Source: an uncultured Flavobacteriales bacterium (GTDB lineage: Bacteria > Bacteroidota > Bacteroidia > Flavobacteriales > Crocinitomicaceae). From it: DNA of 9,900 nt. Where the stretch lies: positions 1 to 9,900 of the forward strand of contig CAMLLB010000079.1 in assembly GCA_946480815.1 (NCBI GenBank), given 5' to 3'. Below the pieces are notes generated by a model, which was not told where the DNA came from, made no database searches, and saw only the letters and a list, made by a program, of their open reading frames with translations. The translations under genes and the position numbers were made by a program. This document shows, one piece after another, positions 6,305 to 9,900 of the stretch (positions are counted from its first letter, which is position 1; every line of letters begins with the position of its first letter).

Positions 6305-9300
6305 TCAATTCGTATCAAATCCCACTTCCAGCTGCATTTCTTTCATTTCTGAAAGCATTTTGGCAGACGGATTGATCCGAAGTCGTTTGGAAGGCATACT
6401 TACCGTGAGATTATCCAAATGATCGATCACAGTGAATTTTACCGAGCAGTTTCCCTCTTCGCTTTCACGGAACATGGTTTCCAGCTTATTGAGCATCATT
6501 TGGTCGAGCAATTTGATCGGAACCGTGATATTGATCGTTGCTGATTTATTTCCCATCATATCCTGCAACTGTTCAATGGAACTGATGCTGAATTCGATCG
6601 GTTTCATTTTCGTGATCTTGTCCGGGTATGGACCTTCCTGCACCCTTCCTTTGATGGCAACAAACAAATCTTTCGTCAACAGGTGCTTGAACTTCAGGTA
6701 GGTATCCCCGAAAATGTATTGTTTGTGCGAATTCGTATAATCTTCAATGATAATCAACCCGAACGGTTTCCCGGTCTTTGTAGTTAAATGCTGCGCGTCC
6801 GTAATAATGGCCGGAATCGTAAAATCACGCCCCAAATGATTCTTCACATTCTGAAGTAATTCCACATTTCCGTTGCAGAATGCTTCGATCTCGACCCGGA
6901 AATCATCCAATGGGTGACCTGAAATAAAGATTCCTACTACTTCCCGTTCCCGGTTCAGCTTATACAACAAACTCCATTCTTCCGAATTCGGGATGGTCGG
7001 TTCAGGCATTTTTACATCTGCCGCTTCACCAAACATCGAAACCTGAGCAGAATTTTCATTGTCCTGCAAGCTACTTCCGTATTTCAATGCATTCTCGATA
7101 AAGGTCTTACCACTTGCGTCCAATGCAAAATACTGCGCTCTGTGTGCTCCTTTAAAGGAATCGAAACAACCGGCATAAGCCATGCTTTCCAGCGCTTTCT
7201 TATTCACCAAGCGCAAATTGAGGCGCTTGGTCATATCAAAGATTGAAGTAAAAAAGCCATTTGAGCGCTCTTCGATGATATTTTCAACCGGGCCGCTTCC
7301 CAAACCTTTGATTCCACCCAACCCGAACCGAACCGCTCCGGCCTGGTTTACGGTAAATTCATAGGAAGATTCGTTCACATCCGGTCCCAATACTTCAATT
7401 CCCATCCGTCGGCATTCTTCCATGAAGAAACTTACCTGTGTAATGTCATTCAGGTTATTTGAAAGCACCGCAGCCATAAATTCAGCCGGGTAATTTGCCT
7501 TTAGATAAGCCGTTTGATAAGCGATCCAGGCATAACAAGTGGAATGCGACTTGTTAAATGCATAGGATGCAAATGCTTCCCAGTCTTTCCAGATCTTCTC
7601 CAGAATATTCGGGTCATGACCGCGTTCCTGACCCTGCTGAACGAACTGAGGTTTCATTTTATCGAGGATATAGCGCTGCTTCTTCCCCATTGCTTTACGC
7701 AAAACGTCGGCATCACCTTTGGAAAAGCCCGCCAACTTCTGGGACAAAAGCATTACCTGCTCCTGGTAAACCGTAATTCCGTATGTTTCTTTCAGATACT
7801 CTTCACAAGCATCCAAATCGTATTTAATTTCCTGTTCTCCGTTCTTACGCTTAATAAAATCCGGAATGTATTCCAACGGACCGGGGCGATATAAGGCGTT
7901 CATAGCAATCAGGTCGGCAAACACCGACGGACGTAATTCACGCATGTATTTCTGCATTCCGGGACTTTCATACTGGAAGATCCCTACGGTTTCACCCCGC
8001 TGGAATAATTCGTATGTCTTCTCGTCATCGATCGGAAAAGAATCCGGGTCGAGATCAATATCGTGTCGTTTTTTGACATTCTTAACTGCATCTTTGATCA
8101 GAGTCAAGGTCTTCAGTCCCAGGAAGTCCATTTTTAACAATCCGGCTTCTTCCGCAACGGAGTTATCGAACTGTGTACACCACATCCCCGTATCTTTCGC
8201 CAAGGCAACAGGGACGAAATTGGTAATATCGTCCGGTGTAATGATCACACCACAAGCGTGAATTCCGGTATTTCGAACAGAGCCTTCAATGCGTTGTGCC
8301 TGTCTCAGGACCTGTGCACGCATGTCATTGCCTTTTGCAATAGCGCGCAATTCCTGCACATTTGCCAAATCCTGCGGACTATTCGCCAGCTTCTCGGCTA
8401 ATTTGGGTTCTTCCCAATTAAAAATGGCATCCAGTGAGAAATTATCCGGAATAAGCTTCGCCAGGCTATTCGTTTCTATCAACGGTAAATCCAATACACG
8501 TCCTGCATCCCGAATAGACGACTTCGCAGCCATGGTTCCATAAGTAATAATTTGAGCAACCTGGTTGGAACCGTATTTTTCAATTACCCAATCAATTACA
8601 CGCCCCCGGCCTTCATCGTCGAAATCGATATCAATATCGGGCATGGAAACACGATCCGGGTTCAGGAAACGCTCAAATAGGAGATCGTAGGCAATCGGAT
8701 CAACATTGGTAATTCCAGTACAATAGGCCACTGCAGATCCTGCAGCCGAACCACGGCCCGGCCCGACGGAAACCCCCATATCGCGTGCTGCCTGGCAAAA
8801 ATCCTGCACGATCAGGAAGTATCCCGGGTAACCTGTTCTTTCAACAGTAGCCAATTCGAAATCCAGTCGATCACGGATCTCATCGGTAATTTCCGGGTAG
8901 CGCTTTGCTGCTCCTTCGTAAGTTAAATGACGTAAATAGGCATTTTCTCCACGTTTTCCACCATCGACCTCATCTTCCGGGTGTTTGAATTCATCCGGAA
9001 TATCGAACGCAGGAAGAAGTACTTCACGTGCCAAAGCGTAAGGTTCGATTTTCCCTAAAATCTCTGCAACACTTTCGATTGCTTCCGGCAGATCCAGGAA
9101 TAATTCCTTCATTTCATCTGCCGATTTGAAATAATACTCTTCGTTCTCCAATCCAAAGCGGAAATTTCGTCCTTTCCCTTTCGGGGTTGTGACTTGTTCC
9201 CCATCTCTTACACACAGCAAAATATCGTGCGTATTCGCATCTTCCCGAGTGGCGTAAAACGTATTATTGGTCGCAACGATTTTTACTTCATGCTTTTGTG

Positions 9301-9900
9301 CCAATTTGATCAGTGATGCATTCACCCGGTTTTCATCTTCCTGCCCGTGACGCATGATTTCCACATACAAATCATCACCGAAAACATTCTTCCACCAGAT
9401 CAATGCTTCTTCAGCCTGTTTCTCACCCACATTCAAGAGTAAGCTTGGAATTTCCCCGCTTAGTCCACCCGTAAGCACAATGATATCTTCGTGGTATTGT
9501 TCGACAGCCATTTTATCGATCCGCGGAACGTAGTACATTCCTTCGGTGTGAGCCATGGAAGCCAACTTGATGAGGTTGTGATAGCCGTTCTTGTTCTTCG
9601 CAATGAAAACAACCAATGATCCATTGTCTTTGACACTTTTATCGAGGCGATCACGGCAAACATACATCTCACATCCGATAATCGGAAGTAAGGGTTCTCT
9701 CGTATAGACCTGACCGTTTTCTTCTGCCTGTTGGCGCTCAGCTTCAATTTCTTTATTGATTCCGGCAATTGCTTTCTCAAAGTGGAAAGCTGCCATCATA
9801 TTCCCAATATCCGTTAGTGCAACCGCCGGCATGTTGTGCTTGATAGCCTGTTTCACCAATCCCTTCACATCCATAGTGGATTGAAGAATTGTAAATTGGG
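6305..9900 (-). CDS. dnaE: DNA polymerase III subunit alpha (5' end beyond window)
   Basis: Catalytic subunit of the replicative DNA polymerase III. The frame stays open past the ATG at 9874 to the window edge (upstream residues QFTILQST, joining DVKGLVKQ), so the true start and the first PHP His motif lie outside. Numbering from the ATG at 9874: PHP domain about 1-280; palm with GPGRGSAAGSAVAY (371-384) and PDIDIDF (412-418), giving catalytic D413 and D415; the third aspartate D583 in LKMDFLGLKTL; the fingers region with LYRPGPLEYIPDFIKRK (661-677), YQEQVM and FNKSHSTCYAWIAYQTAYLK; a helix-hairpin-helix part near 850-905; the clamp-binding motif QVSMF (944-948); and an OB-fold with FTIPAIITD and FVAIKGRV (about 1018-1078). 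The TGA stop is at 6305-6307. It is DnaE type, not PolC, since no exonuclease domain is inserted. Two expected PHP metal positions are altered (TDIGN, NNTFY). Confidence 0.97.
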   Translation of the reverse strand, partial: QFTILQSTMDVKGLVKQAIKHNMPAVALTDIGNMMAAFHFEKAIAGINKEIEAERQQAEENGQVYTREPLLPIIGCEMYVCRDRLDKSVKDNGSLVVFIAKNKNGYHNLIKLASMAHTEGMYYVPRIDKMAVEQYHEDIIVLTGGLSGEIPSLLLNVGEKQAEEALIWWKNVFGDDLYVEIMRHGQEDENRVNASLIKLAQKHEVKIVATNNTFYATREDANTHDILLCVRDGEQVTTPKGKGRNFRFGLENEEYYFKSADEMKELFLDLPEAIESVAEILGKIEPYALAREVLLPAFDIPDEFKHPEDEVDGGKRGENAYLRHLTYEGAAKRYPEITDEIRDRLDFELATVERTGYPGYFLIVQDFCQAARDMGVSVGPGRGSAAGSAVAYCTGITNVDPIAYDLLFERFLNPDRVSMPDIDIDFDDEGRGRVIDWVIEKYGSNQVAQIITYGTMAAKSSIRDAGRVLDLPLIETNSLAKLIPDNFSLDAIFNWEEPKLAEKLANSPQDLANVQELRAIAKGNDMRAQVLRQAQRIEGSVRNTGIHACGVIITPDDITNFVPVALAKDTGMWCTQFDNSVAEEAGLLKMDFLGLKTLTLIKDAVKNVKKRHDIDLDPDSFPIDDEKTYELFQRGETVGIFQYESPGMQKYMRELRPSVFADLIAMNALYRPGPLEYIPDFIKRKNGEQEIKYDLDACEEYLKETYGITVYQEQVMLLSQKLAGFSKGDADVLRKAMGKKQRYILDKMKPQFVQQGQERGHDPNILEKIWKDWEAFASYAFNKSHSTCYAWIAYQTAYLKANYPAEFMAAVLSNNLNDITQVSFFMEECRRMGIEVLGPDVNESSYEFTVNQAGAVRFGLGGIKGLGSGPVENIIEERSNGFFTSIFDMTKRLNLRLVNKKALESMAYAGCFDSFKGAHRAQYFALDASGKTFIENALKYGSSLQDNENSAQVSMFGEAADVKMPEPTIPNSEEWSLLYKLNREREVVGIFISGHPLDDFRVEIEAFCNGNVELLQNVKNHLGRDFTIPAIITDAQHLTTKTGKPFGLIIIEDYTNSHKQYIFGDTYLKFKHLLTKDLFVAIKGRVQEGPYPDKITKMKPIEFSISSIEQLQDMMGNKSATINITVPIKLLDQMMLNKLETMFRESEEGNCSVKFTVIDHLDNLTVSMPSKRLRINPSAKMLSEMKEMQLEVGFDTN

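Noticed and set aside
7514..8261. Two overlapping plus-strand open frames of 126 and 131 residues inside dnaE
   Set aside because: They lie opposite the conserved dnaE coding sequence, have no recognisable motif or ribosome binding site, and read as antisense shadows.
9872..9874. ATG at 9874 as the start of dnaE
   Set aside because: The frame continues upstream to the window edge with residues (QFTILQST) that fit the DnaE N-terminus, so this Met is internal.

Overview
The window looks like a chromosomal housekeeping and accessory stretch of a Bacteroidota bacterium, probably in the Flavobacteriales. The evidence is an AT-leaning composition, good matches to the Bacteroidota -7 promoter element TAnnTTTG upstream of several genes, weak Shine-Dalgarno sequences, and a DnaE sequence of the kind I associate with that phylum. 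The genus cannot be fixed from the sequence alone; a Fluviicola-like relative is only a guess.

Plus strand, 1-5984. The window opens inside the 3' end of an unrecognised gene (1-371). Next is a secreted TlpA-type thioredoxin-fold protein with a long C-terminal DUF3738-like extension (433-1656), closed by a strong intrinsic terminator at 1677-1707. A small orphan gene of 115 residues (1869-2216) follows. An AraC-family regulator (2334-3125) then sits 48 bases upstream of an exported S41-family peptidase homologue (3174-4628), which has its own -7 element. A truncated group II haemoglobin (4687-5166) ends in a hairpin terminator that overlaps its stop codon. A short-chain dehydrogenase/reductase (best start 5232, ends 5984) completes the plus-strand series.

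Convergent intergenic region, 5985-6304. This 320-base stretch has no visible gene. It holds an imperfect direct repeat built on TAAC(C/G)GTTA, a long two-part hairpin (6231-6278) with a competing short hairpin, and several small inverted repeats. It lies between two genes that point at each other.

Minus strand, 6305-9900. This is most of dnaE, the catalytic alpha subunit of DNA polymerase III. The reading frame runs open off the right edge, so its first residues are missing. The three catalytic aspartates and a clamp-binding motif are intact. The PHP domain has lost expected metal ligands, which suggests it has no proofreading nuclease of its own.

The genes do not form one obvious pathway. 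The AraC regulator and the S41 protein may be a regulator-target pair, and the globin and the SDR may both relate to redox or oxygen metabolism, but terminator and promoter signals suggest they are mostly separate transcription units. I see no CRISPR array, insertion sequence, tRNA, rRNA or clear defence system.
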